A DNA stretch of 64,000 nucleotides from Flavobacterium panacagri (lineage in GTDB: Bacteria > Bacteroidota > Bacteroidia > Flavobacteriales > Flavobacteriaceae), in the NCBI RefSeq assembly GCF_030378165.1, contig NZ_CP119766.1:62001-126000 (forward strand), written 5' to 3'. The number at the start of each line of letters is the position of its first letter. Position 1 is the stretch's first letter. Below, piece after piece: positions 32,632-41,393 of the stretch. The notes beneath the pieces were generated by a model that ran no database searches, had not been told where the DNA came from, and worked only from the letters and a program-made list of their open reading frames with translations. Both the position numbers and the translations under genes were made by a program.

Positions 32632-34284
32632 TTAGAACGAAACATTCAAACCAAAATTTAATCCCCATTGAAACTGATTGAAAGACTGGCTATTTAGTGG
32701 ATTGATATAATAATTCATAGCCGGTTCGACAAATACATTAGTTTTTTTGTAAACGCGATATTGAACCGTACTACTCAAAGTTGACCCATAAACATAATCA
32801 TTTGCACTCATATTTTGTCCAATCGAATGACCGTCTAAAGCTACGTTGTTCGAAATCAGTTTCCCTACAAAACCACCAGTATTCAAATTAATGCTGGCTT
32901 TATTTTTATTAAAAACAGAATAAGAAACTTCAAGAGGCATTTCGATATATCTTAAGTTTTGATCTAATTTTCCTGTTTGAATACTGTTATCATTTTTTAA
33001 TGCCTCTTTTGTACTATTAGAAACCAAAAGATAATCTGGATTATTGCTTACTACAGGTGAAGATGCTACATCTGACATTGCAACACCAGGAATAAAAAGA
33101 GCATTAGTTTTTGCACTTACATACGAAACATTCGCAACACTTTGTCCCAATTCATTAATCTTAAAACCAGACCCTACCGCCCATTTTTTATTAATGTTAT
33201 ATCTTGTTTTTACTCCAAAAGAGTTCGATTGTTTAGAATCGTTTGTATTTCCAAGCGTTTTTTCGTTTTTAGTATTTTCAGAACTAGCAACTCCAGCAAA
33301 AACGGCAACTGCCCATTTTTCTTTTTTATCAATTAAGTTGTTCTTTTTCTCTTTTTCTTCTTTTTTAGTTTCAGGAGTCAGAATACCTTTTTCTAAATTT
33401 TGAAGTTCTGCCAACTGCACCGAATCAACTTTGCTTAAAGCATTACTGTTAAATTTCGAATTTTCCTTTGCATCGGTCTTATAAGCTAACTCTGTTGAAG
33501 TATTTTGCCTTGGTGCTTGAACTTGATTTTCTTTAATTACCGAATTGCTTGATTCATTACTTTGCTTTAAGAAAGCTAAATTAGGGTTGTTTTTGGAAGG
33601 AGATAAATCTTCAAAAATCGAATTGGAAAGCTGTTTTTTAGCTGTCGAATTAAATTTATTTTGTTTTCCAAAAGCAATTCTTTCTTCATAAATCCCTTTT
33701 GAAGCACTCTTCTTGTTGTTAATTAAGATAGTTTTTTTAGAAGATGAAGTTTTAGATTGATCATCAGAAGTATTATAACTCTGAATAGCAAGTGATTGAT
33801 TTGGAGCATTTACGCTGTTTGGCATTTGCACCTTAGATTCTGAATTCTTTTGATTGGTTTTATCTTTAGAATTATTTGTTGCAACAGCTGTTTCCTGCTC
33901 CTGAATTTCTTTAGGATTAGAATTAATTAATTGTTTTTGTGATGGCGAAACAGTGTTTAAAGAGTCTTTTGTTTCACTTGTCTTTTCATTTTGTCCAGCA
34001 CTCTTGTTTTTAGAAGCATCATTTGCTTTTTCTTCCAAAACTACGCTGTTAGCATCAGATCCTTTTATATTAAAATTTTTATTTTCTGGAGAAGTGAAAT
34101 GTAAAATTGAAGGCAGAAGCAACCCTAATAATAAGCATGCAGCAGCCGACCACCAAAGAATAGCTCTCTTCTTCTTTTTAGGTTTGTCTAATTTTTCTTC
34201 AATCTGCGCCCACAATTCTGGAGGCGGAACACTCGAAAAGTCTTCCATTGATGAAAAAATATCTTCTATTTTGTGCTTCTTCAT
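32632..34284 (-). CDS. anti-sigma-like protein fused to an outer-membrane-type beta-barrel
   Basis: A 550-residue protein with an unusual layout. Residues 1-45 (KIEDIFSSMEDFSSVPPPELWAQIEEKLDKPKKKK) resemble the cytoplasmic tip of Bacteroidota anti-sigma factors. A single membrane helix follows (ILWWSAAACLLLGLLLPSIL, about 42-61). Residues about 70-320 are a low-complexity Ser/Asn/Lys/Gln linker. The last ~220 residues (KWAVAVFAGVASSENTK...KYNINKKWAVGSGFK...YRVYKKTNVFVEPAMNYYINPL...QWGLNFGLNVSF) look like an outer-membrane beta-barrel ending in an aromatic residue. It overlaps the sigma gene by 4 bases. Its role as the cognate anti-sigma factor is inferred from gene order and topology. Confidence 0.75.
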   Translation of the reverse strand: MKKHKIEDIFSSMEDFSSVPPPELWAQIEEKLDKPKKKKRAILWWSAAACLLLGLLLPSILHFTSPENKNFNIKGSDANSVVLEEKANDASKNKSAGQNEKTSETKDSLNTVSPSQKQLINSNPKEIQEQETAVATNNSKDKTNQKNSESKVQMPNSVNAPNQSLAIQSYNTSDDQSKTSSSKKTILINNKKSASKGIYEERIAFGKQNKFNSTAKKQLSNSIFEDLSPSKNNPNLAFLKQSNESSNSVIKENQVQAPRQNTSTELAYKTDAKENSKFNSNALSKVDSVQLAELQNLEKGILTPETKKEEKEKKNNLIDKKEKWAVAVFAGVASSENTKNEKTLGNTNDSKQSNSFGVKTRYNINKKWAVGSGFKINELGQSVANVSYVSAKTNALFIPGVAMSDVASSPVVSNNPDYLLVSNSTKEALKNDNSIQTGKLDQNLRYIEMPLEVSYSVFNKNKASINLNTGGFVGKLISNNVALDGHSIGQNMSANDYVYGSTLSSTVQYRVYKKTNVFVEPAMNYYINPLNSQSFNQFQWGLNFGLNVSF

Positions 34285-34844
34285 GCTGTCTTAAAATTTT
34301 TTATGCTCAAAATTCGCTTCTGTAAAATATGTTTGGCGCGATTTAAATTTGATTTTGATGTTCCTTCGGAGATTTTTAATAATTCGGCGATTTCTTTGTG
34401 TTTCATTTTTTCAAAAACATATAAGTTGAAAACCGTCCTGTATTGATCTGGTAAATCCCGAATATATTCTAGAAGTTTTTCTTGTTCCATCGGAATCGCT
34501 TCTAGCTCCTCCTCTTCAATAAAATCTGTATCGGGATCAAAAACATCTAAAAAGAAACTCTCCTTTTTCTTTTTGTTTAAAGTTTCGATGAGCTTATTAA
34601 TGAAGATCCGTTTGAGCCATCCTTCAAAACTTCCTTCAAATTTATATTGCCCTATTTTCTGAAATACAATTACAAAAGCTTCTTGAAAAACGTCCTTTGC
34701 GTCATCTTCATTTTTCATATACTTCAAACAGATACCATACAAAACAGGAGAGAACAACTGATAAATTTTCAGCTGTCCCTCTCTGTCATTTTTTATGCAC
34801 AGTTTGATGTATTTTTCTAAATTGTCTTTCAAGAAATGGTTCAA
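34281..34844 (-). CDS. ECF-type RNA polymerase sigma factor
   Basis: A 187-residue sigma-70 family protein. Region 2 spans about 22-90 (YQLFSPVLYGICLKYMKNEDDAKDVFQEAFVIVFQKIGQYKFEGSFEGWLKRIFINKLI) and region 4 about 125-180 (LPDQYRTVFNLYVFEKMKHKEIAELLKISEGTSKSNLNRAKHILQKRI). The start appears to be TTG: no ATG occurs between the upstream in-frame stop (34884-34886) and position 34844, and starting at the first internal ATG would delete half of region 2. A TATTTTTG motif (34863-34856, minus) lies only 11 bases before the start, so the leader must be very short. It is translationally coupled to the downstream anti-sigma/barrel protein. Confidence 0.9.
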   Translation of the reverse strand: MNHFLKDNLEKYIKLCIKNDREGQLKIYQLFSPVLYGICLKYMKNEDDAKDVFQEAFVIVFQKIGQYKFEGSFEGWLKRIFINKLIETLNKKKKESFFLDVFDPDTDFIEEEELEAIPMEQEKLLEYIRDLPDQYRTVFNLYVFEKMKHKEIAELLKISEGTSKSNLNRAKHILQKRILSIKNFKTA

Positions 34845-34883
34845 ATTTGATTTTGCAAAAATAGTTTTAAATAGCTTACAAAA

Positions 34884-35282
34884 CTATCTTTTAAATATAG
34901 TTCTAGAACCATCTTGATTGTTACTCACAATCGTTAGGTTTTGATTATCAAGTTTTTCGATGATATAAGTTTTACCTTCAAAGGTCACTAAGTCATGTTC
35001 TACTTGATCGGAATAACCTATCCCTTTCTCTATCTGATAAGCACTATTTCTAATTTCTACATTGTTTTTATAGGTAATCACTCTTCCATTTGGAGTAAAG
35101 ATTACTTTCTTTGTGAAACCAATAGTTTTTGGTGTAGCGAGATAAGGATTGTTTGTTCCTCCAACAGATTTTTCCCAAGTCCAGGTATTTACAATCGCTC
35201 CTGAATATTCATTAGAAATATCTGCTGCACAAAAACTGGCAAAAACAAAAAATGCACTAAAAGATACTAAAAGGTGTTTCAT
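34884..35282 (-). CDS. small exported protein of unknown function
   Basis: A 132-residue protein with a signal peptide (about 1-20, ending ASFCAA). The mature part (TWTWEKSVGGTNNPYLATPKTIGFTKKVIFTPNGRVITYKNN...LVTFEGKTYIIEKLDNQNLTIVSNNQDGSRTIFKR) has the alternating pattern of a small lipocalin-like or beta-sandwich domain, but no family is certain. It follows the PrcB-like lipoprotein gene by 7 bases on the same strand, so the two are probably cotranscribed. The ECF sigma gene lies 39 bases downstream. Confidence 0.7.
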   Translation of the reverse strand: MKHLLVSFSAFFVFASFCAADISNEYSGAIVNTWTWEKSVGGTNNPYLATPKTIGFTKKVIFTPNGRVITYKNNVEIRNSAYQIEKGIGYSDQVEHDLVTFEGKTYIIEKLDNQNLTIVSNNQDGSRTIFKR

Positions 35283-35289
35283 AATCGAA

Positions 35290-36168
35290 TTATTTTAAAC
35301 TTGTGATTTTATCTTGGATCGCTTTCTTAAACGTTTTTATAGCCGCACTTTGATCATCCGTGTCATTGTTATCAATATAAACTTTAGTTACAGCACCGTT
35401 TTGACGTAATTCAAAATAAACACCGCCTTGGTCTGCACTGTCTGGAGTTCCATAAGTTTTCGTCTGACCTCTTAAAGTTAGAATTTCAGCAGGAACTTCT
35501 TTCAAAAGCAAACTATATTCTCCCCTTTTGATTGTTGGTGTGTATTTGTACTGACCAAATTCGTATTGTCCAGCTGCAACATTTAAGAATTTTAAAGTGT
35601 TGTAGTCATTAATTTGATAGAATTTTTGACAATCTGCACCAGTACATTGATTACGGAAGCTTCCGATAACAATATTATCAGGATTTTCAGTTGTTTTATA
35701 AAATATAAAACCTTTTGATGTTTTTGGCACTAAAACAAAATCTGTAGGGTAAGTTGGAGTCTGAGTTACTGTTTCACCAGTTGCTGGAGACTTTTCATAG
35801 TAATTCACTACAATCTGACAGTTGTTTTCTACAATAGAAGTTATTTTAATTTCATATCCTGTAGATTCTTTTCTACCTGCAAAAATTCCAACTAAATATT
35901 GTTTTGTAAAATCGATGTTAGGATCACTTGCAACAGGACAGCTGCCAGCAGTTTTTGTAAATAATTGATTCAATTTTTCTTCAGTTGCAACAACAGTGAC
36001 TGCAGCAGCACTAGGAGGTGCTTTTACAGTATAATTGCACAATAAAGGAAATCCGGTAAATTCTACATTAGTATTAGCGCCACAGTCAACATAATTATCG
36101 TCCCCATTATTAAGAGAGCAGGCACTAAATCCAAAAGCTACAAATAAGCTCAACATTAATTTTTTCAT
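35290..36168 (-). CDS. lipoprotein with PrcB-like domain
   Basis: A 292-residue lipoprotein: lipobox GFSAC with Cys17, then SLNNGDDN. The middle (about 60-155: EEKLNQLFTKTAGSCPVASDPNIDFTKQYLVGIFAGRKESTGYEIKITSIVENNCQIVVNYYE) follows the pattern of the PrcB C-terminal domain, first described in a spirochaete protease complex. The last ~75 residues (GEYSLLLKEVPAEILTLRGQ..) form a further beta-rich unit. The family probably contributes to protein-protein contacts or protease regulation. No protease gene adjoins it. It heads a likely two-gene transcript with the small exported protein. Confidence 0.75.
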   Translation of the reverse strand: MKKLMLSLFVAFGFSACSLNNGDDNYVDCGANTNVEFTGFPLLCNYTVKAPPSAAAVTVVATEEKLNQLFTKTAGSCPVASDPNIDFTKQYLVGIFAGRKESTGYEIKITSIVENNCQIVVNYYEKSPATGETVTQTPTYPTDFVLVPKTSKGFIFYKTTENPDNIVIGSFRNQCTGADCQKFYQINDYNTLKFLNVAAGQYEFGQYKYTPTIKRGEYSLLLKEVPAEILTLRGQTKTYGTPDSADQGGVYFELRQNGAVTKVYIDNNDTDDQSAAIKTFKKAIQDKITSLK

Positions 36169-36364
36169 AATTTATTTTAATAGGTTTATATCTTGTAGAT
36201 AGCGCTTTTAAAAAAAGGTTGCGTAGATGATGCAATTTTTTTTATTTTTTTATTTTGAGTAAAATGTTGGTTTAGTTTGGATTGATTATGAATTCGTGAA
36301 ATTTCTATTTTTAAAACTAAGCACTACGTATTATTGCGTACTTTTACGTAAAATAAACTTAGTT

Positions 36365-37738
36365 ATGTCTGATTATCTACCATTTTTATTGGGTTTTATT
36401 GTAGCGCTTTTTATTGGGTTATACTTAGGGAAAGTACTTGCTGGTTCAAAAACTCAATCAGAAAAAGGCATTTTTGAAGAAAGATTGAATGCTTTAAATG
36501 CACAATTGCAAATGCAGAAAGACCAATTTGAAAATGAAAAAAATAATTTTCAGAAACAATTGCAATTTCATCTTTCTGAAAAAGAAAGTATCCGAACAGA
36601 AAAAGACAGTCTGGCCATTCAGCTTTCTAAAAAAGAAGTTGACTTTGAAAATCTATGGGAACGTCACAAAGAACAAAAAAGTGAAATCAACGAACTTCAA
36701 GAAAAATTTACCAAAGAATTTGAAAATTTAGCCAATAAAATTCTGGAAGAAAAATCGGCAAAGTTTACCGAACAGAATAGCGAGAATATGAAAAGTATTC
36801 TTTTACCGCTTCAGGATAAAATTCACATTTTCGAACAAAAAGTAGATCAGACGCACAAAGAAAGCATCGATTACCACGCCGCGCTCCGTCAACAGATTTT
36901 GGGCTTAAGCGAAATGAATGCGCAGATGAGTAAAGAAACTCTGAACTTAACCAAAGCGTTAAAAGGCGACAATAAAATGCAGGGGAATTGGGGCGAACTG
37001 GTTTTAGAACGCGTTCTGGAAAAATCAGGTTTAGAAAAAGGAAGAGAATACGAAGTACAGCAGAGTTTTACGAACAGCGAAGGGAATCGTGTTTTGCCAG
37101 ATGTTGTGATAAATCTTCCAGACGGAAAGAAAATGATTGTCGATTCGAAAGTTTCACTCGCTGCCTATGAAAAATGGATTAACGAAGAGTCTGAACTTTT
37201 GAAAATAGAGTTTTTAAAGGAACATGTTAATTCGATAAGAAGGCATGTGGAACAGCTTGGCAGTAAAAATTACCACGATTTGTATCAAATGGAAAGTCCG
37301 GATTTTGTATTGCTTTTTATTCCGATGGAACCTGCGTTTGCAATTGCTTTAAATGAAGATCCGGCTTTGTACACAAAAGCTTTCGATCGAAATATTGTGA
37401 TTGTAACGCCAAGTACATTGCTGGCAACTTTAAGAACAATTGACAGCATGTGGACGAATCAGAAACAGCAGGAAAATGCTTTTGAAATTGCAAGACAGGC
37501 AGGCGCATTATACGATAAATTTGAAGGTTTTGTTTCCGATTTAGTCCGAATTGGAAATAAAATTAAAGACACCAAAACAGAATACGAAAGCGCGATGAAT
37601 AAATTGGTCGAAGGAAAAGGAAACCTGATTACAAGTGTAGAAAGACTCAAAAAAATGGGAGCTAAAGCCAAGAAATCACTTCCTGAAAATATTATTACGA
37701 GAGCTTTGAATTCAGATGAAAATGAATTATTAAACTAA
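36365..37738 (+). CDS. rmuC: DNA recombination protein RmuC
   Basis: A 457-residue RmuC-family protein that limits recombination at inverted repeats in E. coli. An N-terminal membrane helix (YLPFLLGFIVALFIGLYLGKVLAG, about 3-26) is followed by a long coiled coil (about 40-200) and the conserved nuclease-like core: MQGNWGELVLERVLEKSGLEKGREY, RVLPDVVINLPDGKKMIVDSKVSLAAYE, LFIPMEPAFAIAL and ATLRTIDSMW. The core has a PD-(D/E)XK-like arrangement (Asp-Val-Val, then VDSK). I start at ATG 36365; a GTG 23 codons upstream gives residues unlike the family. It stands alone, 8 bases before a MITE-like repeat. Confidence 0.94.
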   Translation: MSDYLPFLLGFIVALFIGLYLGKVLAGSKTQSEKGIFEERLNALNAQLQMQKDQFENEKNNFQKQLQFHLSEKESIRTEKDSLAIQLSKKEVDFENLWERHKEQKSEINELQEKFTKEFENLANKILEEKSAKFTEQNSENMKSILLPLQDKIHIFEQKVDQTHKESIDYHAALRQQILGLSEMNAQMSKETLNLTKALKGDNKMQGNWGELVLERVLEKSGLEKGREYEVQQSFTNSEGNRVLPDVVINLPDGKKMIVDSKVSLAAYEKWINEESELLKIEFLKEHVNSIRRHVEQLGSKNYHDLYQMESPDFVLLFIPMEPAFAIALNEDPALYTKAFDRNIVIVTPSTLLATLRTIDSMWTNQKQQENAFEIARQAGALYDKFEGFVSDLVRIGNKIKDTKTEYESAMNKLVEGKGNLITSVERLKKMGAKAKKSLPENIITRALNSDENELLN

Positions 37739-37746
37739 AAATATAT

Positions 37747-37888
37747 AAACACATAGAAACATAGATTTGGTTTGTCTTTATAAAGAATAAAGAAAGAAAC
37801 TCGTTTCTAACACATAGTAATGATATGTGAACTTATGCAAGTGAAACGCCTTTTTTATAGATTCCAATGAACTATGTTTCTATGTGTT
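37747..37888. repeat. 142-bp MITE-like element with AACACATAG terminal inverted repeats (copy C)
   Basis: The ends AACACATAGAAACATAG and CTATGTTTCTATGTGTT are exact 17-bp inverted repeats. The interior is an inverted copy of the interior of the element at 269-417 (shared blocks around GAAACTCGTTTC, ACACATAG.A and TTGCA.GTGAAACGCC), with about 80 percent similarity by eye. It lies between rmuC and the thioesterase gene and carries no ORF. Confidence 0.75.
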
Positions 37889-37923
37889 CAAAAAAAACTA
37901 ACCATTCCAAAAAAACAAAAAGC

Positions 37924-38472
37924 ATGACTACAGATTTTAAACCCGTTTCTTCATCAAAAATTAGTATATCAGAATTAATGCTTCCGTCGCATACCAATTT
38001 CAGCGGTAAAATTCACGGAGGATATATTTTACAATTGCTGGATCAGATTGCATTTGCTTCGGCATCAAAATTCAGCGGTAATTATTGTGTAACAGCTTCT
38101 GTTGATACAGTAAACTTTTTAAAACCAATTGAAGTTGGGGAATTGGTCACTATGAAAGCTTCTGTAAATTATGTAGGAAGAAGTTCCATGATTGTGGGAA
38201 TTAGAGTTGAAGCAGAAAATATCCAGACAGGAGTTATTAAACATTGTAATTCATCTTATTTTACAATGGTTGCGAAAGACAAAGAAGGTAAAAGCGTTCA
38301 GGTTCCCGGATTAATTTTGTCCAATTTACAGGAAGTACGTCGTTTTAGAAAAGCAATCAAACATATCGAAGTTCGCAAAGAAATTGAAGAACACGAAAAA
38401 CTGGCTAATATCAACTCGATTGAAGATTTGGCAAGTTTAGAAAAATATAATGTTCTTTTAGAAATCAGTTAA
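37924..38472 (+). CDS. hotdog-fold acyl-CoA thioesterase
   Basis: A 182-residue cytoplasmic acyl-CoA hydrolase of the BFIT/YciA type. The hotdog signature is complete: LMLPSHTNFSGKIHGGYILQLLDQIAFASASKFSG (about 18-52, with the Asn/Asp-type helix), TASVDTVNFLKPIEVGELVTMKASVNYVGRSSMIVGIRV and CNSSYFTMVA. The C-terminal 45 residues are helical. I start at ATG 37924; the earlier frame start lies inside the repeat element and adds unrelated residues. Preferred acyl chain cannot be told. Confidence 0.9.
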   Translation: MTTDFKPVSSSKISISELMLPSHTNFSGKIHGGYILQLLDQIAFASASKFSGNYCVTASVDTVNFLKPIEVGELVTMKASVNYVGRSSMIVGIRVEAENIQTGVIKHCNSSYFTMVAKDKEGKSVQVPGLILSNLQEVRRFRKAIKHIEVRKEIEEHEKLANINSIEDLASLEKYNVLLEIS

Positions 38473-38512
38473 AATTCTTATATTTAATTCAAACATATTA
38501 AATAAAGAAATC

Positions 38513-38914
38513 ATGATAAAGTTTGGATATACAATATTGTACGTTGAAGATGTAGAAGAATCAGTAGCATTTTACGAAAATGCATTTGGATTTCACAGGA
38601 AATTTATAAGTCCTGATCACGATTATGCAGAATTAAATACAGGTGCAACCGCACTGGCATTCGCATCAAAAAGTCTGGCATCGCAAAATCTCAGTGATGG
38701 TTTTATAGAAAGCAGTTTAGAAGACAAACCTTTTGCTATAGAAATTGGATTTATAGTAGACAATGTTCCCGAAGTTTTACAAAAAGCCACTTCTTTTGGA
38801 GCTGTAATTGTTTCAGAACCGGTAGAAAAACCATGGGGACAAGTCGTTGCTTACGCAAGAGATTTGAATGGTTTTTTGATTGAAATTTGTACAGAAGTAG
38901 AAAATGTAGTTTAA
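38513..38914 (+). CDS. VOC-family (glyoxalase/bleomycin-resistance fold) protein
   Basis: A 133-residue protein with the paired beta-alpha-beta-beta-beta modules of vicinal-oxygen-chelate enzymes: GYTILYVEDVEESVAFYENAFGFHRKF at the start and AIEIGFIVDNVPEVLQKATSFGAVIVSEPVEKPWGQVVAYARDLNGFLIEICTEV at the end. The Glu in LIEIC and the acidic DHDYAEL are possible metal ligands. The substrate is unknown. It follows the thioesterase gene by 40 bases on the same strand and may share its transcript. Confidence 0.88.
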   Translation: MIKFGYTILYVEDVEESVAFYENAFGFHRKFISPDHDYAELNTGATALAFASKSLASQNLSDGFIESSLEDKPFAIEIGFIVDNVPEVLQKATSFGAVIVSEPVEKPWGQVVAYARDLNGFLIEICTEVENVV

Positions 38915-38995
38915 ATGCATTTTACATCGATAAAAGGTGTTTTTAGGTTAAAAATATTCACAAATATTTAGCATTAACTGGAGAACTTAACAAGC

Positions 38996-39042
38996 ATAAA
39001 TTTCGTAACTTTAAGTGTAATCATTAGGGTTACGAAATTTAT
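38996..39042. repeat. 14-bp perfect inverted repeat upstream of the YceI gene
   Basis: ATAAATTTCGTAAC (38996-39009) and GTTACGAAATTTAT (39029-39042) are exact reverse complements separated by 19 bases. No T run follows, so it does not look like a terminator. It could be an operator or an RNA stem in the leader of the exported YceI gene. Confidence 0.6.
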
Positions 39043-39149
39043 TCACGGAGTACTGCCGTTCGATTTTTCCAGATTAGTCGGAATCTAATTTTTTACCTTC
39101 TGTTAACCAAGACAAATTGAATGACATAATTGTTTAAATGCAGACGATT

Positions 39150-39719
39150 ATGAAAACAACTACCTTATTATTTTTACTTTTAACTGCTTTTACTGTACTA
39201 GCCCAAGACCGTTTTTTTACTAATACGGGTACTGTAAATTTTGAAGCTTCCGTTCCTTTATTTGAAGAAATAAAAGCAGTAAACAGACAGGTTATAATTC
39301 TTTTGGAGCCTAAAACCAGTACATTTATTTGTACGGTTATGATCAAAAACTTTCGCTTTAAATTAGATTTAATGCAGGAGCATTTCAACGAAAATTATTT
39401 AGAAAGCAACCGTTACCCAAAAGCGGTTTTTAAAGGTAAGATCGAAAAATTCGATTTAAAGGATATTAATGAAATCGAAAAGAAATACGAGATTAAAGGG
39501 AAATTAAATATGAAAGGCAAGTCGAAAGAAATTGTCGTGAATGCTTTAATCAAAAGAGTTCCGGAAGGGATTCAGATAATTTCAGATTTTCCGATAACGG
39601 TTTCCGATTTCAATATCAAAATTCCAAGTAAAATAGCTTCGAAAATTGCTCAAACTGCCAACACAGAACTGACGGGAATTATTCATGATGAAGAAGGAAT
39701 GTATGCTACTTTAAAATAA
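39150..39719 (+). CDS. exported YceI-family protein
   Basis: A 189-residue periplasmic protein of the YceI lipocalin-like family, which binds polyprenyl-type lipids. Signal peptide about 1-18 (MKTTTLLFLLLTAFTVLAQ). The family pattern includes VNFEASVPLFEEIKAVNR, LMQEHFNENYLESNRYPKAVFKGKIEKF and NEIEKKYEIKGKLNMKGKSKEIVV. ATG 39150 gives a normal signal peptide; an ATG four codons earlier is an alternative. It converges on the TIGR01777 gene with 4 bases between the stops and no terminator between them. The physiological ligand is unknown. Confidence 0.9.
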   Translation: MKTTTLLFLLLTAFTVLAQDRFFTNTGTVNFEASVPLFEEIKAVNRQVIILLEPKTSTFICTVMIKNFRFKLDLMQEHFNENYLESNRYPKAVFKGKIEKFDLKDINEIEKKYEIKGKLNMKGKSKEIVVNALIKRVPEGIQIISDFPITVSDFNIKIPSKIASKIAQTANTELTGIIHDEEGMYATLK

Positions 39720-39723
39720 GAGA

Positions 39724-40635
39724 TTATTTTAAGCAGTTTATTAAGGTCTTTTCTAAATCGGTAAACTGAAATTCGAAACCTGTTTTCTGGATTTTTTCAG
39801 AAGAAACTCGTTGTCCTGTTAAAACAGCTTCACTCATTTCGCCTAAAACTATTTTTAAAAAGAAAGGAGGAATTTTGGGTAACCAAATACTGTAGTCAAA
39901 CAATTTGGCGAATGTCTTAGAAAATCTTGAGTTCGTGGTGTTGTCAGTAATACAGGCGTTATAAGGGCCTTCTAATTTTGGATCCTCAATAGCTTTTAAA
40001 TAAATAGTGCATAAATCGTCAATATGAATCCACGGAAGATATTGTTTTCCCGTGCCTAAAATGGCACCAAAACCAGATTTAAAACTCGGAGTTAGTTTTT
40101 TTAGAAAACCTTCATTTTTGCCAAAAACAATTCCGGTTCTTATTTTAACAGTTCTAATCTCTAAAGCGCCAATTTTATCCACGGCGCTTTCCCATTTTTG
40201 GCAGGTTGTGCCCAAAAAATCATCTGCCGGAGGCGTATTCTCAGTACATATTTTATGACTCGTAACAGCGCCATAAATTCCAACTGCTGAAGCCGAAACA
40301 AAAGCTTCCAGTTTTTTATTGTTTTTTTCTAATACAGAAAGAATTAAATCAATTGGTTTTACACGGCTTTCCAGAATGACTTTTTTTCGTTTATTCGTCC
40401 ATCTTTTTTCTACAATTCCTTCACCGGCAAGATGTATGATATAATCGGCATTTAAAACCGCATTTTCGTCAATGTAGTTTTTATTTAAATTCCATTGATA
40501 ATACGTTATGGCAGGAGAACTTTCTTTGGCAGAACGACTCAAAACAGAAACAGTAAATCCAGCTTCAAGAAGAACATCTGTTAAATGTCTTCCAATGAAA
40601 CCGCTTCCGCCCGTTAGTAGAACATTTTGAGCCAT
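39724..40635 (-). CDS. TIGR01777-family NAD(P)-dependent epimerase
   Basis: A 303-residue extended-SDR protein. The Rossmann motif NVLLTGGSGFIGRHLTDVLLEAG opens it (about 4-26), YIIHLAGEGIVEKRWT is near 65, SASAVGIYG near 115 carries the YxxxK-type region in degenerate form, and the C-terminus has ISEAVLTGQRVSSEKIQKTGFEFQF. This group was once annotated as cell-division inhibitor SulA because some members are fused to an SRPBCC domain. No SRPBCC domain is present here, though an SRPBCC gene lies at the window start. The substrate is unknown. Confidence 0.92.
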   Translation of the reverse strand: MAQNVLLTGGSGFIGRHLTDVLLEAGFTVSVLSRSAKESSPAITYYQWNLNKNYIDENAVLNADYIIHLAGEGIVEKRWTNKRKKVILESRVKPIDLILSVLEKNNKKLEAFVSASAVGIYGAVTSHKICTENTPPADDFLGTTCQKWESAVDKIGALEIRTVKIRTGIVFGKNEGFLKKLTPSFKSGFGAILGTGKQYLPWIHIDDLCTIYLKAIEDPKLEGPYNACITDNTTNSRFSKTFAKLFDYSIWLPKIPPFFLKIVLGEMSEAVLTGQRVSSEKIQKTGFEFQFTDLEKTLINCLK

Positions 40636-40733
40636 AATAGTTTATAATATATTTAACAGTCTAACTTGTTTAAGGAATAGTAAAGGTACTTAAACAATGT
40701 TTACCTTTATGGCAAATTCTAAATTTTAATAAA

Positions 40734-41393
40734 ATGGCGACTAAAAAAAAGGATATTACCAAAGATGACATCGTTTCAATATACATGGAAGAAGTTTTAG
40801 AAAAAGGGCAAAAGCCAAAATCGGTTTATCATTTTGCCAAAGAAAATGATTTTACTGAAGCTGAGTTTTACTCCTTTTTTGGAACGTTAGAAGGTTTAGA
40901 AAAAGAAATATTCCGACTGTTTTTTGAAAACACAGTTGGATTGCTTCACAAAAATGAAGAATATCAGCAGTATGATATGAAAAATAAAATGCTGAGTTTC
41001 TATTTTACTTTTTTCGAAGTTTTAACGGCAAACAGAAGTTATGTTTTGCAGACGCTTAAAATAGACCGAAATCCACTTAAAAATTTAGTGCAGCTGACTA
41101 CACTTCGCGAAAGCTTTAAGAATTATGTTTCAGAAATCCTGACAGATGATTACAGATTGGAACAGGAAAAATTCCAGAAGTTTCAAGAAAAAGCCATTCA
41201 GGAATCATCTTGGTTGCAATTGATGCTGACTATTAAATTCTGGATGGAAGACGAATCGGCTGGATTTGAGAAAACAGATATTTTTATCGAAAAATCGGTT
41301 AATGCTTCATTTGAATTAATGAATGTAGCGCCAATGAATCATTTAATAGATTTTGGAAAATTTCTATTTAAAGAAAAAATACACAGCAGATAA
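40734..41393 (+). CDS. TetR-family transcriptional regulator
   Basis: A 219-residue helical protein. Residues about 8-60 (ITKDDIVSIYMEEVLEKGQKPKSVYHFAKENDFTEAEFYSFFGTLEGLEKEIF) follow the TetR helix-turn-helix layout with FY.FFG replacing the common YYHFG. The C-terminal part (about 70-210) is a TetR-type ligand domain. It overlaps the start of the ABC1-kinase gene by one base (TAATG), so the two are translated together. A role in membrane-lipid or quinone metabolism is inferred from that partner only. Confidence 0.82.
   Translation: MATKKKDITKDDIVSIYMEEVLEKGQKPKSVYHFAKENDFTEAEFYSFFGTLEGLEKEIFRLFFENTVGLLHKNEEYQQYDMKNKMLSFYFTFFEVLTANRSYVLQTLKIDRNPLKNLVQLTTLRESFKNYVSEILTDDYRLEQEKFQKFQEKAIQESSWLQLMLTIKFWMEDESAGFEKTDIFIEKSVNASFELMNVAPMNHLIDFGKFLFKEKIHSR

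Noticed and set aside
33044..33403. 119-residue plus-strand ORF over the anti-sigma/barrel gene
   Set aside because: Antisense to a long ORF coupled to the sigma gene; Phe/Ser-rich sequence is the complement of Lys/Glu/Asn codons.
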